This document shows, one piece after another, positions 51,161 through 60,577 of a stretch of DNA of 64,000 nucleotides (position 1 is its first letter; each line of letters opens with the position of its first letter). A program made the position numbers and the translations under genes. Source of the stretch: JAYPAN01 sp038123715 (lineage in GTDB: Bacteria; Pseudomonadota; Alphaproteobacteria; RS24). The notes beneath the pieces are model-generated. The model searched no databases. It saw only the letters and a list, made by a program, of their open reading frames with translations, and was not told where the DNA came from. Location: the NCBI GenBank assembly GCA_038123715.1, contig JAYPAN010000001.1, positions 186,001 through 250,000 on the forward strand. Reading direction: 5' to 3'.

Positions 51161-52327
51161 ATGGACACGATAACCTATCTCTACAGCGCGCTGGGCTTGA
51201 GCTATATCGTGCCGTTTATTTTTGTCCTGACCATTGTCGTGTTTTTTCACGAGCTTGGACATTTCTATATTGCGCGGCGTTGCGGCGTAACGGTGGAAGT
51301 GTTTTCAATTGGCTTTGGCAAATCACTGCGTTGCTGGGTAGATAAGCATGGCACGGAATGGCGGGTCGGCTGGTTGCCGCTGGGCGGTTATGTCAAATTT
51401 CTCGGTGATGAAAACGCCGCCAGCGCGCCCGACGCTGAGAGCATGTCGCGCTTGAGCGACGCCCAACGCGCCAGCACATTGCACAATAAACCGCTTTGGC
51501 AGCGCAGTGCCGTCGTGGCGGCGGGGCCGGTCGCTAATTTCATCCTCGCCATTGTTATTTTTGCCGGACTTTACACATTGCTTGGCCAGCGTGTGACCGA
51601 GCCGGTGATTGGCGTAGTGGCTCCGGAAAGCGCCGCCGAAATGGCTGATTTGCGTCCCGGTGATTTGATAACCCATATTGACGGCAAAGAAATTATCAGC
51701 TTTTCCGAAGTGCGCCGACAGGTTGTAGTGTCGGCAGGCGAAAGGCTGGTTTTCGGCCTTATCCGCGACGGGCAGGCTATTGAACAGCCGGTGATACCGG
51801 CGCGTGTGCTGGAGACCGACCGGTTCGGCAATGAATATTATGTCGGGCGTTTGGGCATTGGTATTTCCGGTGATGAGGCGGTGGTGCGCCATGTGCGCTA
51901 TGACCCTTTGTCAGCCTTGTGGATGGGTGTTAAGGAAAGCTATTTCATTGTCGAGCAGACATTTATTGTTCTCGGTCGCATCATTACCGGACGCGAAAGC
52001 GCCGACAGTCTCGGCGGGCCGATACGGATTGCTCAAATCTCTGGCCAGACCGCGACAATGGGGCTGGTGGCACTGATAAATCTGACGGCTGTTTTGTCGG
52101 TGAGTATCGGTCTGATAAATCTGTTTCCCATTCCCATGCTGGATGGCGGTCATCTCGCCTTTTACGCCTATGAGGCCGTATTCCGCCGTCCGTTGCCGGA
52201 GCGCGCGCAAGAGATTGGCATGCGCGTCGGTCTGACGCTGGTGCTGATGTTGTTTGTCATGGTGACAATAAATGACTTGTCGCGGCTAAATGTGTTTGAC
52301 GGCCTGCTCGGCCTGTTCGGCTCTTAA
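51161..52327 (+). CDS. rseP: RIP metalloprotease RseP/MmpA
   Basis: Site-2 intramembrane zinc protease cleaving anti-sigma factors and signal-peptide remnants. 388 residues, four membrane segments. The active-site HELGH is at residues 30-34, the second metal motif is NLFPIPMLDGGH near the C-terminus, and one PDZ domain lies about residues 120-200 in the periplasmic loop. The Caulobacter homologue MmpA cleaves PodJ, so a cell-polarity role is possible. GGAGG precedes ATG 51161. Confidence 0.95.
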   Translation: MDTITYLYSALGLSYIVPFIFVLTIVVFFHELGHFYIARRCGVTVEVFSIGFGKSLRCWVDKHGTEWRVGWLPLGGYVKFLGDENAASAPDAESMSRLSDAQRASTLHNKPLWQRSAVVAAGPVANFILAIVIFAGLYTLLGQRVTEPVIGVVAPESAAEMADLRPGDLITHIDGKEIISFSEVRRQVVVSAGERLVFGLIRDGQAIEQPVIPARVLETDRFGNEYYVGRLGIGISGDEAVVRHVRYDPLSALWMGVKESYFIVEQTFIVLGRIITGRESADSLGGPIRIAQISGQTATMGLVALINLTAVLSVSIGLINLFPIPMLDGGHLAFYAYEAVFRRPLPERAQEIGMRVGLTLVLMLFVMVTINDLSRLNVFDGLLGLFGS

Positions 52328-52354
52328 TATCTCAGAATGAAGGATATTCCGTTT

Positions 52355-54640
52355 ATGGATGGCGCGAAGGCGATGAAGACCATAATTTCTGTCCTGTGCC
52401 TGACGGGGCTGTTGGCGGTTGCTCAACCGGCGCGCGCCGAATTGGGCAAGCCGATTTCCTTCATCCGCGTTGAGGGAACCCAGCGCGTTGAGGCGGAAAC
52501 CGTGCGCGCCTATATGATTGTCGCCGAAGGCATGACGGATGAGGCCGAACTGGTTGATCAATCGGTGAAAACGCTGTTTGCCTCTGGCCTGTTTTCTGAT
52601 GTGCGGATACGCCGCGAAGGGCAGGGGCTGGTGGTGACGGTGCTTGAAAACCCTATCATCAACCGCGTTTCCTTTGAGGGCAACAGCGCCATCAGTGATG
52701 ACAGTCTGGGCGATGAAGCGGTGTTGAAGCCGCGCCAGATATACACCCGCGCCAAAGTGCAGGATGATGTTGAGCGTTTCATAGAATTATATCGGCGCTC
52801 CGGTCGCTTTGCCGCGCGCATTGACCCGAAAGTGATTCAATTGCCGCAAAACCGCATTGATTTGGTGTTTGAAATTGACGAAGGGCCTGTCACTGGCATC
52901 AGATCTATCAATTTTATTGGCAATCGCACATTTGATGACCAGCGTTTGCGCGATATCATTATCACGCGGGAGAGCCGGTGGTGGCGCGTCTTTACTTCCA
53001 ATGACAATTACGACCCCGACCGTATCGCTTATGACCGTGAATTATTGCGCCGCTTTTATCTGAGCCAAGGCTTTGCCGATTTTCGCGTTGTCAGTTCCAC
53101 CGCCGAATTATCGCGCAATGGCGAGGAGTTTTTTGTCACCTTTAATATAGAGGAAGGTGAGCGCTACCGCTTTGGCGAGGGTCGCATTTCAACCAATCTG
53201 GACACGGTTGATATTGTCCAGCTTGAGGAGCTTATTACCCATGAGCCGGGTGACCGCTATGATGCGCGCGCGCTGGATGCAACGGTTGAAGCGCTTATCA
53301 AGACTGTTGGCGAAAGCGGTTTTGCCTTTGCCGATGTGCGTCCGCGCCCCAACCGCAACAGCGATGCCCGCGTGATTGATATTGAATATACGATTGATGA
53401 AGGCCCGCGCGTCTATGTTGAGCGCATTAACATTAATGGTAACAGCCGCACCCATGATGATGTGATACGCCGCGAATTGCGCTTGAGTGAGGGCGATGCG
53501 TTTAACCGCGTTTTGCTGAATCGGGCGGAGCGCGATGTGCGCGGGCTGGGCTATTTTGGTGAGGTTGAAGTCAATGAATCTCCGGGCAGCGGGCCTGACC
53601 AGACTATTATTGACATTGATGTGACCGAGCAGCCGACCGGTGAGCTGAGTTTCGGTGTCGGCTATTCCTCAACCGAAAATCTGACGACCGAATTCAGCAT
53701 TTCGGAGCGTAATTTTCTGGGACGCGGCCAGCGCCTGCAATTGCAGTTTGGTTTGAGCAATCAGGTCAATCGTTATGTTGTCGGCTTTACCGAGCCGCAT
53801 TTTCTGGGTCGCGATGTATCCGCCGGATTTAATTTCTTCAACACATCGACAAATTATAATTTTCAATCAGGGCTGGAGACACGGGTCACCGGTCTTGGTT
53901 TGTCGCTTGGCTTTCCACTGTCGCAAGACGGGCGGCTGTCATTGTTTTTTAACCTGTCAGAAGATGAATTGAAAAACACCTCGCTGAGTGCCGGTGTTAA
54001 TCCCAGCTATACAGATTTCAAATCGCAGCTTGGCTATTTTTACGCGATTGACAAGCGCGATGATGTGATTGAACCAACCGATGGCTGGAATTTCGGCTTC
54101 GGGCAGGATATTGCCGGCCCGATTGGCGATGTGTCTTTTCTGCGGACAACGATGAGTGCCAGCTATTATCACGAATTGGCTGAGGGCTATATTTTTAACG
54201 CGCGCGCCAATATGGGCGTCGTGCATGATTATAAGGGCGGCGTGATAAATTATAATGACCGCTTCTTTAAAGGTGGCTCATCTTTTCGTGGCTTTGACCG
54301 GTCGGGCGTCGGCCCGCGCCAGATAAGCACCGGCTATGCGCTGGGCGCCAATAAGTTTTTTATTGGCACAACGCAAGTTTCGCTACCGCTGGGCATTCCC
54401 AAAGAGGTTGGGATGCGCGCCAATGCGTTTGTCGATTTCGGTGTGCTGGGCGATACCGATTCTGTTTCCGGCCAGGCCGGTGATATTCGTGATGAATTGG
54501 CGTTTCGGGCGACTTATGGTTTAAGTATTTCCTGGCGCTCGCCTTTTGGGCCGGTAAGGTTTGACTTTGCGCGCCCACTTGTTAAAGAAGACTATGATGA
54601 AGTGCGGTTTTTCCGCTTTTCTGTTGGCACACGTTTCTAG
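52355..54640 (+). CDS. bamA: Outer membrane protein assembly factor BamA
   Basis: Central beta-barrel of the BAM complex that inserts outer membrane proteins, including the autotransporter in this window. About 761 residues: signal peptide ending PARA, five POTRA domains to about residue 420, and a 16-strand barrel ending in Phe (FSVGTRF). The conserved lid-lock loop is seen as FRGFDRSG. Start is uncertain: ATG 52337 lacks a ribosome binding site, ATG 52355 has AAGGA eleven bases upstream, and ATG 52373 directly starts the signal peptide. Confidence 0.95.
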   Translation: MDGAKAMKTIISVLCLTGLLAVAQPARAELGKPISFIRVEGTQRVEAETVRAYMIVAEGMTDEAELVDQSVKTLFASGLFSDVRIRREGQGLVVTVLENPIINRVSFEGNSAISDDSLGDEAVLKPRQIYTRAKVQDDVERFIELYRRSGRFAARIDPKVIQLPQNRIDLVFEIDEGPVTGIRSINFIGNRTFDDQRLRDIIITRESRWWRVFTSNDNYDPDRIAYDRELLRRFYLSQGFADFRVVSSTAELSRNGEEFFVTFNIEEGERYRFGEGRISTNLDTVDIVQLEELITHEPGDRYDARALDATVEALIKTVGESGFAFADVRPRPNRNSDARVIDIEYTIDEGPRVYVERININGNSRTHDDVIRRELRLSEGDAFNRVLLNRAERDVRGLGYFGEVEVNESPGSGPDQTIIDIDVTEQPTGELSFGVGYSSTENLTTEFSISERNFLGRGQRLQLQFGLSNQVNRYVVGFTEPHFLGRDVSAGFNFFNTSTNYNFQSGLETRVTGLGLSLGFPLSQDGRLSLFFNLSEDELKNTSLSAGVNPSYTDFKSQLGYFYAIDKRDDVIEPTDGWNFGFGQDIAGPIGDVSFLRTTMSASYYHELAEGYIFNARANMGVVHDYKGGVINYNDRFFKGGSSFRGFDRSGVGPRQISTGYALGANKFFIGTTQVSLPLGIPKEVGMRANAFVDFGVLGDTDSVSGQAGDIRDELAFRATYGLSISWRSPFGPVRFDFARPLVKEDYDEVRFFRFSVGTRF

Positions 54641-54648
54641 GGGGAACC

Positions 54649-55215
54649 ATGTTTGTTGTAAAAAATATAATCGCGGTAATGGCGCTTGTCGTCACCATGT
54701 TGATGCCATCTGTGGCTGTCGCCGAAGGCAGTCCGGTGATTATCGTGTTTGACGTTGACCGCGCGGTTGCCCTATCCAAAGCAGGCAAAAGCGTGGCTGA
54801 ACAAATGAAAAAGCAAATGGACAATGTGCGTGCCAGTGCGACGAAGCAGGGCGAGGCTTTTCAAGGCGAAGTTGCGAAATTTCAGGAGCAACGCAGCCTG
54901 ATGGCGGCTGATGCGCTGAAAGGCAAAGCCGAGGAATTGCAGCAAAAAGAGCTGAAACTGCGTCAAGAGCTTCAAATTGAAGTGCAATCAGTTCAGGCCG
55001 GTGGCGACCGTGCCGGACGAGAAATCCTGAAACTGCTGGAAGAAGAATTGTCGTCCATTGCCAAAGACCGCAAGGCCGATATTGTCATGCGCCGTGATGC
55101 GGTGTTTTTTGCCAGCCCGTCCATTGATGTCACCAATGAGCTGATTTCGCGCCTCGACAAAAAGCTGAAAACAGTGAAAGTGACGCCGGTCAAGCCGGAA
55201 AGCAAGAAGAACTAG
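54649..55215 (+). CDS. skp: OmpH/Skp family periplasmic chaperone
   Basis: Periplasmic chaperone for unfolded outer membrane proteins on the way to BamA. 188 residues: an N-terminal signal peptide (cleavage near VAVAEG), then a long coiled-coil region (about residues 45-125, rich in Gln/Lys/Glu) and a C-terminal DIVMRRDAVFFASPSIDVTNE segment typical of the family. It starts eight bases after bamA, the conserved order. Confidence 0.88.
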   Translation: MFVVKNIIAVMALVVTMLMPSVAVAEGSPVIIVFDVDRAVALSKAGKSVAEQMKKQMDNVRASATKQGEAFQGEVAKFQEQRSLMAADALKGKAEELQQKELKLRQELQIEVQSVQAGGDRAGREILKLLEEELSSIAKDRKADIVMRRDAVFFASPSIDVTNELISRLDKKLKTVKVTPVKPESKKN

Positions 55216-55222
55216 GGCGGCT

Positions 55223-56251
55223 ATGGCAGACCGTCGCTTTTATGCCAAAGCGGGGCCATTCTCACTGACGCATTTGGCGACGCTCGTGCAGGCTGATGTT
55301 CAAGCCGCTACCGGAGATTTGGACATATCCGATGTAGCGGGGCTGGCTTCGGCCAGTGCCGCTGATATCAGCTTTCTGGCTAATGCCAAATATACAGACA
55401 GCCTGACCGCCAGCCGTGCCGGTGCGGTGCTGGTGGCGGAAAAGCATAAAGACAAAGTGCCGGATACGGCGCAGGCGCTTGTGTGCGCTGACCCGTATCG
55501 GGCTATGGCTGAAATATCCTGCCTGTTTTACCCACAGGCGGCGCGCGCCATGCCCATGCCCGGCACTGGTCAGCAGCAACAAAGCGTGCATCCTGAAGCT
55601 GAGCTGGGCGAAAATGTTACTATTGGCTATGGCGCTATGGTGGAGGCAGGGGCGCAAATCGGTGATGGCACAATTATCGCTGCCGGTGCTGTCATTGGTG
55701 CTGGCGTGGCGATTGGGCGTGATTGCTTGATTGGCGCCAATTGCGTGATTGGCTTTGCCCTGATTAGCGACCGGGTGATTATTCACGCCAATACGACAAT
55801 CGGCTCGGATGGCTATGGCTATGCGCCGGGCGCGTCGCATTTCAAAATCCCGCAATTGGGGCGGGTTATCATTCAGGCCGATGTGGAGATTGGTGCCAAT
55901 TGCACGATTGACCGCGGCAGTATGGAAGACACGCAAATCGGCGAAGGCAGCAAGCTCGATAATCAGGTGCATATGGCGCATAATGTGAAAATCGGTCGGC
56001 ATTGCTTTCTGACCGGTCAAAATGGTCTGGCGGGCAGTGCATCGCTGGGTGATTATGTGCAAATGGGCGGTCAGGCCGGAATTGCCGGTCATGTGCATGT
56101 CGGTGATAAAACAATGGTCGGCGCACAAGCCTTGGTTTTGAAATCCGTGCCGGAAAATAGCACTGTGTCGGGAACACCGGCGCGTCCGCTGCAAGAGCTT
56201 TACCGTGACCAGGCCTTTATCCGCACCATGCGGCGGGGTGAGGGAAAATAG
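55223..56251 (+). CDS. lpxD: UDP-3-O-acylglucosamine N-acyltransferase
   Basis: Third lipid A step: adds the N-linked 3-hydroxyacyl chain to UDP-3-O-acyl-GlcN. 342 residues. An N-terminal uridine-binding domain is followed by a left-handed beta-helix of hexapeptide repeats (about residues 110-300). The catalytic-His segment is in DNQVHMAHNVKIG and an LTGQNGLAGS turn follows. It begins seven bases after skp. fabZ, usually next, is absent. Confidence 0.95.
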   Translation: MADRRFYAKAGPFSLTHLATLVQADVQAATGDLDISDVAGLASASAADISFLANAKYTDSLTASRAGAVLVAEKHKDKVPDTAQALVCADPYRAMAEISCLFYPQAARAMPMPGTGQQQQSVHPEAELGENVTIGYGAMVEAGAQIGDGTIIAAGAVIGAGVAIGRDCLIGANCVIGFALISDRVIIHANTTIGSDGYGYAPGASHFKIPQLGRVIIQADVEIGANCTIDRGSMEDTQIGEGSKLDNQVHMAHNVKIGRHCFLTGQNGLAGSASLGDYVQMGGQAGIAGHVHVGDKTMVGAQALVLKSVPENSTVSGTPARPLQELYRDQAFIRTMRRGEGK

Positions 56252-56330
56252 CCGCCCTCGCGCTTGTGCCGTAACATTACGACATAAAGGTTTATTTGCT
56301 GAAGCCTGCAACGCCTTTTAAGCACGAAGC

Positions 56331-57125
56331 ATGACAACAATACACGACACCGCAATCGTTGAAGACAGTGTGACCCTTGGGCGCGACGTGCAGATTGGCC
56401 CGTTTTGCTGCGTGACCGGCGCGGTGACGCTGGGCGATAATGTGGTGCTGGAATCGCATGTTGTCGTGACCGGCAATACAAAGATTGGCAGCGAAACCCA
56501 TATTTATCCTTTCGCTTCCATCGGCCATGTGCCGCAGGATTTGAAATTTGGAAATGAAAATGTGACGCTGGAAATCGGCAGTCGCAACCGGATTCGCGAG
56601 CATGTCACAATGAACCCCGGCACAAAGGGCGGTGGCGGTGTCACGCGGGTCGGCAATGACGGACTGTTTATGATGGGCGCGCATGTGGCGCATGATTGCA
56701 TGGTCGGTGACCATGTTATTCTGGCTAATAATGCCACTTTGGGCGGTCATGTTGAACTTGGCGATTATGCCATTTTGGGCGGCCTTGTCGGCGTTCACCA
56801 ATTCTGTCGGCTCGGCGCTCATGCTTTTGTCGGCGCGGGCGGGCTGATTGTTGAAGATGTCATTCCCTTTGGCACGGCGACGGGCAATCGCGCTGTCTTG
56901 TCCGGCCTGAATCTTGTCGGTATGAAACGCCGCAATTTTCCGCGCGAAGAAATCAATGCTTTGCGGGCGGCTTACAAGGACTTGTTTTTTGATGAAAATG
57001 GGTCATTGGCGGGGCGTATGGAGACAGTGGCGGCAACCTATTCTGACAGCGAAACCGTGCAAGCGGTGATTGCTTTTATGCGGCAAGACAATAGCCGTGG
57101 TTTTTGCGCGCCATCGCGTTCGTGA
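56331..57125 (+). CDS. lpxA: UDP-N-acetylglucosamine acyltransferase
   Basis: First lipid A step: transfers 3-hydroxyacyl from ACP to UDP-GlcNAc. 264 residues. Hexapeptide beta-helix from residue 1 to about 190 then a helical C-terminus. The catalytic His is in GAHVAHDCMVGD (about residues 119-130). The 79 nt between lpxD and lpxA contain no remnant of fabZ. The stop overlaps the lpxI start by one base. Confidence 0.96.
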   Translation: MTTIHDTAIVEDSVTLGRDVQIGPFCCVTGAVTLGDNVVLESHVVVTGNTKIGSETHIYPFASIGHVPQDLKFGNENVTLEIGSRNRIREHVTMNPGTKGGGGVTRVGNDGLFMMGAHVAHDCMVGDHVILANNATLGGHVELGDYAILGGLVGVHQFCRLGAHAFVGAGGLIVEDVIPFGTATGNRAVLSGLNLVGMKRRNFPREEINALRAAYKDLFFDENGSLAGRMETVAATYSDSETVQAVIAFMRQDNSRGFCAPSRS

Positions 57126-58012
57126 TGGCGGCGCATCGCACAAGTTCCGATAGTTCCGGCGACGGCGCGCTTGGTATCATTGCCGGGCGTGGCTTATTAC
57201 CTGTTCAACTGGCACGCGCGTGCCAGCGCAATGGGCGGGATTGTTTTATTATCGGGCTTGAAGGCGAAGCGGATAGTGCGATTGAGGATTTTGCTCATGA
57301 ATGGGCGACACTTGGTCAATTTGCCCATATTGGCGACCGGCTGTTGGCTGCGGGATGCGCCGAGCTTGTGGTGATTGGCGCGATTAAACGGCCTGATTTG
57401 GGTGCAGTCTCGTTTGATGACGGCGGCCTGTGGTTTCTTGACTGGGTTAGCAAACAGACACTGGCTGCCGGTGCGGCAGGCAATCGCGGCGATGACGCCT
57501 TGCTGCGCGGTGTGGTGGCCTATTTTGAACACCGGCAATTGCCGGTGATTGCGCCGGAGGCGGTGCTGGCCTCGCTGTTGGCGCCGGAAGGCGCACAAAC
57601 CAATCATGCCCATAATGCCCATTTTGATGACATCACCCGCGCGCGTTTGGTGGCGCAGGAAATAGGCCGGTTGGATATCGGTCAGAGCGTGATTGTCTGT
57701 CGCGGGCTTGTGCTGGGGGTAGAGGGGCCTGAAGGCACGGATGCGCTGTTGCAGAGGGTCGGGCAATTGCCCGAAGGCTTGCGCGGCACGCCGTTACAAA
57801 GAGCCGGTGTGCTGGCGAAATTTCCCAAGCCGCAACAGGAGCGCCGGATTGACTTGCCGACCCTTGGCGTGCCGACAATTGAGGGTGCGGCGGCGGCCAA
57901 TTTGGCCGGTATTGTCTATGAGGCGGGCGGTGCTTTGTTTGATGATGCCGAAGCCATGGCGGCGCGCGCCGAAGAACTTGGCCTGTTTCTGGTTGGCATG
58001 GCAGCATTATGA
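57125..58012 (+). CDS. lpxI: UDP-2,3-diacylglucosamine pyrophosphatase LpxI
   Basis: Alphaproteobacterial replacement of LpxH: hydrolyses UDP-2,3-diacyl-GlcN to lipid X. 295 residues (former DUF1009). The N-terminus LGIIAGRGLLPVQLARACQ and the C-terminal LPTLGVPTIEGAAAANLAGIVYEAG segment are characteristic. Start ATG 57125 overlaps the lpxA stop; a longer in-frame start at 57104 lies inside lpxA. It overlaps lpxB by four bases. Confidence 0.93.
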   Translation: MAAHRTSSDSSGDGALGIIAGRGLLPVQLARACQRNGRDCFIIGLEGEADSAIEDFAHEWATLGQFAHIGDRLLAAGCAELVVIGAIKRPDLGAVSFDDGGLWFLDWVSKQTLAAGAAGNRGDDALLRGVVAYFEHRQLPVIAPEAVLASLLAPEGAQTNHAHNAHFDDITRARLVAQEIGRLDIGQSVIVCRGLVLGVEGPEGTDALLQRVGQLPEGLRGTPLQRAGVLAKFPKPQQERRIDLPTLGVPTIEGAAAANLAGIVYEAGGALFDDAEAMAARAEELGLFLVGMAAL

Positions 58013-59187
58013 GCAAGAATGGCAGCGCAAACCTGCATGCGATGATTGTTGCCGGCGAGACTTCAGGCGATGCGCTGGGCGCTGATTTGATGGCCGAATT
58101 GCGCGCGCAAATGCCGGATATTATGGTGACCGGAGTTGGCGGGCCGAAAATGGCGGCGCAAGGCATGGCGTCGATTTTTTCGATGGAGGAAATCGCGCTG
58201 ATGGGCTTGCGCGAAATCCTGCCGCGTCTGCCGCATTTGTTCAAATTGCTCGACGATACAGTGGCGCATGCGCTGGCGGTTGAACCCGATGTGCTGGTGC
58301 TGATTGACAGTCCGGAGTTTAATCACCGGCTGGCGGCAAGGGTGAAAGCGCAACGGCCGGATATTCCGGTTATTTGTTTTGTCGCCCCGCAAGTCTGGGC
58401 ATGGCGGCGCGGGCGGGCAAAGAAAATGAAAGCGCATTTTGATGCGGTGCTGGCACTGCTGCCCTTTGAGCCGGATATATTCGCCGCCGCCAATGGCCCG
58501 CCCTGTCATTTTGTCGGCCATCCAATCATGCAGCGCCTTGCCGGTCTGCCGGAACGCACCGATATTTTGCGTCGGCTGAAAGTCAAAAAACTTGACAAAT
58601 TACTGAGTGTTCTGCCGGGCAGCCGGATGAGCGAGATTAAGCGGCTTTTGCCAGTTTTCGGAAATGTCGTGACACGCCTGTCCAATAATGTTGAAGGTTT
58701 GCGCGTGGCCGTGCCGGTTTTGCCGCACACTAAAGAGCCGATCGCGGCGGCGGTGTCAAACTGGCCGCTGCGGGTTGATTTGATTGAGGACGAAGCCGAT
58801 AAAATGGCGCTGTTTAAGGCCAGCCGTGCGGCATTGGCATCATCCGGCACGGCAACGCTTGAATTGGGGCTGGCTGGTCTGCCGACCGTGGCGGCTTATG
58901 ATATTGGCGCGGTGATGGGCTGGTTGCTGATGCGGGTCATGCAAGTGCCGTCCGCCGTGCTGACCAATCTTATTCTTGATGCGCCGATTGTGCCGGAGTT
59001 TTTGCAAGACCGCTGTCGGGCTGATTTGATTTATCCGGCTTTGCACAATTTATTGCTTGATGACGCGGCCAATCAGCAACAGCGTGACGCGCTGGCGCAT
59101 CTGCCGGAAGCCTTGGCTGTATCCGGCATGCCACCAGCCATGCGGGCGGCGCAAATCTGCCTGCAAATGGCTGCCCCAAAAGGCTAG
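58009..59187 (+). CDS. lpxB: Lipid-A-disaccharide synthase
   Basis: GT19 glycosyltransferase joining lipid X and UDP-2,3-diacylglucosamine. 392 residues. Motifs: AGETSGDALGADLM at the N-terminus, FVAPQVWAWRRGRAKKM, VLPGSRMSEIKRLLP and SSGTATLELGLAGLP. Last gene of the lipid A cluster. Its TAG stop lies in a CTAG that also gives the gltA stop on the other strand, so no room is left for a terminator. Confidence 0.95.
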   Translation: MSKNGSANLHAMIVAGETSGDALGADLMAELRAQMPDIMVTGVGGPKMAAQGMASIFSMEEIALMGLREILPRLPHLFKLLDDTVAHALAVEPDVLVLIDSPEFNHRLAARVKAQRPDIPVICFVAPQVWAWRRGRAKKMKAHFDAVLALLPFEPDIFAAANGPPCHFVGHPIMQRLAGLPERTDILRRLKVKKLDKLLSVLPGSRMSEIKRLLPVFGNVVTRLSNNVEGLRVAVPVLPHTKEPIAAAVSNWPLRVDLIEDEADKMALFKASRAALASSGTATLELGLAGLPTVAAYDIGAVMGWLLMRVMQVPSAVLTNLILDAPIVPEFLQDRCRADLIYPALHNLLLDDAANQQQRDALAHLPEALAVSGMPPAMRAAQICLQMAAPKG

Positions 59188-60476
59188 CGGCTGCTCATAT
59201 CTTTATAATCGCGGTGCGTAGCACCGATATAAAGCTGACGCGGACGCCCGATACGCTGGCTTGGATCCTCAATCATTTCGTTCCATTGGGAAATCCAGCC
59301 CACTGTGCGCGCCAGCGCGAACAGCGCGGTGAACATGGTGGTCGGGAAGCCCATCGCTTTCAGCGTGATGCCGGAATAAAAATCGATATTTGGATAGAGC
59401 TTTTTCTCAATGAAATAAGGGTCGCTCAGTGCAATTTTTTCCAGCTCCATAGCAACATCAAGCAGCGGGTCATCCTTAATGCCCAATTCACCCAATACTT
59501 CATGGCAGGTTTGCTGCATCACGCGCGCGCGCGGGTCGTAATTCTTATAGACGCGGTGGCCAAAACCCATCAGACGGAACGGGTCATTTTTATCCTTGGC
59601 GCGGTTGATGAATTCCGGAATCCGGTCAACCGAGCCAATCTCGGCCAGCATATCAAGTGCCGCTTCATTGGCGCCACCATGCGACGGCCCCCACAGGCAG
59701 GCAATACCGGCAGCGATACAGGCAAACGGATTGGCGCCCGATGAACCGGCCAGACGCACAGTTGAAGTTGACGCATTTTGCTCATGGTCGGCGTGAAGAA
59801 TGAAAATCCTGTCCATCGCACGCGCCAGCACCGGGCTTATCGTCATTTCCTCGCAAGGCACGGAAAAGCACATATGCAGGAAGTTTGAGGCATAATCCAA
59901 ATCATTGCGCGGATAAACAAAGGGCTGGCCGATAGAGTATTTATAGGCCATAGCGGCAATGGTTGGGATTTTGGCAATCATCCGGCGGCTGGCAATTTTG
60001 CGTTGCTCCGGGTCGTTAATGTCTGTGCTGTCATGGTAAAAGGCGGACAAAGCCCCAACCACGCCAACCATAATCGCCATTGGGTGCGCGTCGCGGCGGA
60101 AGCCGAGAAACAGCCGCGTCATTTGGTCATGCAGCATGGTGTGGCGGGTAATCGCGGTTTCAAACTCGTCCAATTGCGCGCGATTGGGCAATTCACCATT
60201 GAGCAGCAAATAGCAGGTCTCAATGAAATTGCCTTTTTCGGCAAGTTGGTCAATCGGGTAGCCGCGATGCAGCAAAATGCCCTCATCGCCGTCAATATAG
60301 GTAATGGCGGATTTGCAGCTGGCTGTCGAGGTAAAGCCGGGGTCATAGGTGAACTGACCGGTCTGGCCATAAAGCGACGACACATCTATCACGCTTGGCC
60401 CGACAGAGCCTTGATGTATGTCAAAGTCGTATTGGTTTCCCTCGCTGGCGAGCTGGGCTGACTTGTCGTCGCTCAT
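59184..60476 (-). CDS. gltA: Citrate synthase
   Basis: Type II citrate synthase, condensing oxaloacetate and acetyl-CoA at the entry of the TCA cycle. 430 residues, family length. Signatures: LHADHEQNASTSTVRLAGSS-region (catalytic His at HADHEQNAS), GPSHGGANEAAL and GFGHRVYKNYDPRA (second His). Start ATG 60476 preceded by GAGAGGAAGAACC; an extended frame to 60581 would overlap gltX. It follows gltX by 101 nt on the minus strand. Confidence 0.97.
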   Translation of the reverse strand: MSDDKSAQLASEGNQYDFDIHQGSVGPSVIDVSSLYGQTGQFTYDPGFTSTASCKSAITYIDGDEGILLHRGYPIDQLAEKGNFIETCYLLLNGELPNRAQLDEFETAITRHTMLHDQMTRLFLGFRRDAHPMAIMVGVVGALSAFYHDSTDINDPEQRKIASRRMIAKIPTIAAMAYKYSIGQPFVYPRNDLDYASNFLHMCFSVPCEEMTISPVLARAMDRIFILHADHEQNASTSTVRLAGSSGANPFACIAAGIACLWGPSHGGANEAALDMLAEIGSVDRIPEFINRAKDKNDPFRLMGFGHRVYKNYDPRARVMQQTCHEVLGELGIKDDPLLDVAMELEKIALSDPYFIEKKLYPNIDFYSGITLKAMGFPTTMFTALFALARTVGWISQWNEMIEDPSQRIGRPRQLYIGATHRDYKDMSSR

Positions 60477-60577
60477 GGTTCTTCCTCTCATATTTAAGTA
60501 ATCGACAGTGTAACTATCACATTTTTTTCGCATTTGCCAGTTTGCGGGAAGAAATAACCGCAATAATTGGCAGAATA

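Noticed and set aside
55262..56311. 349-codon minus-strand open frame over lpxD
   Set aside because: Reverse frame of hexapeptide repeats, which naturally lack stops; no start signal.
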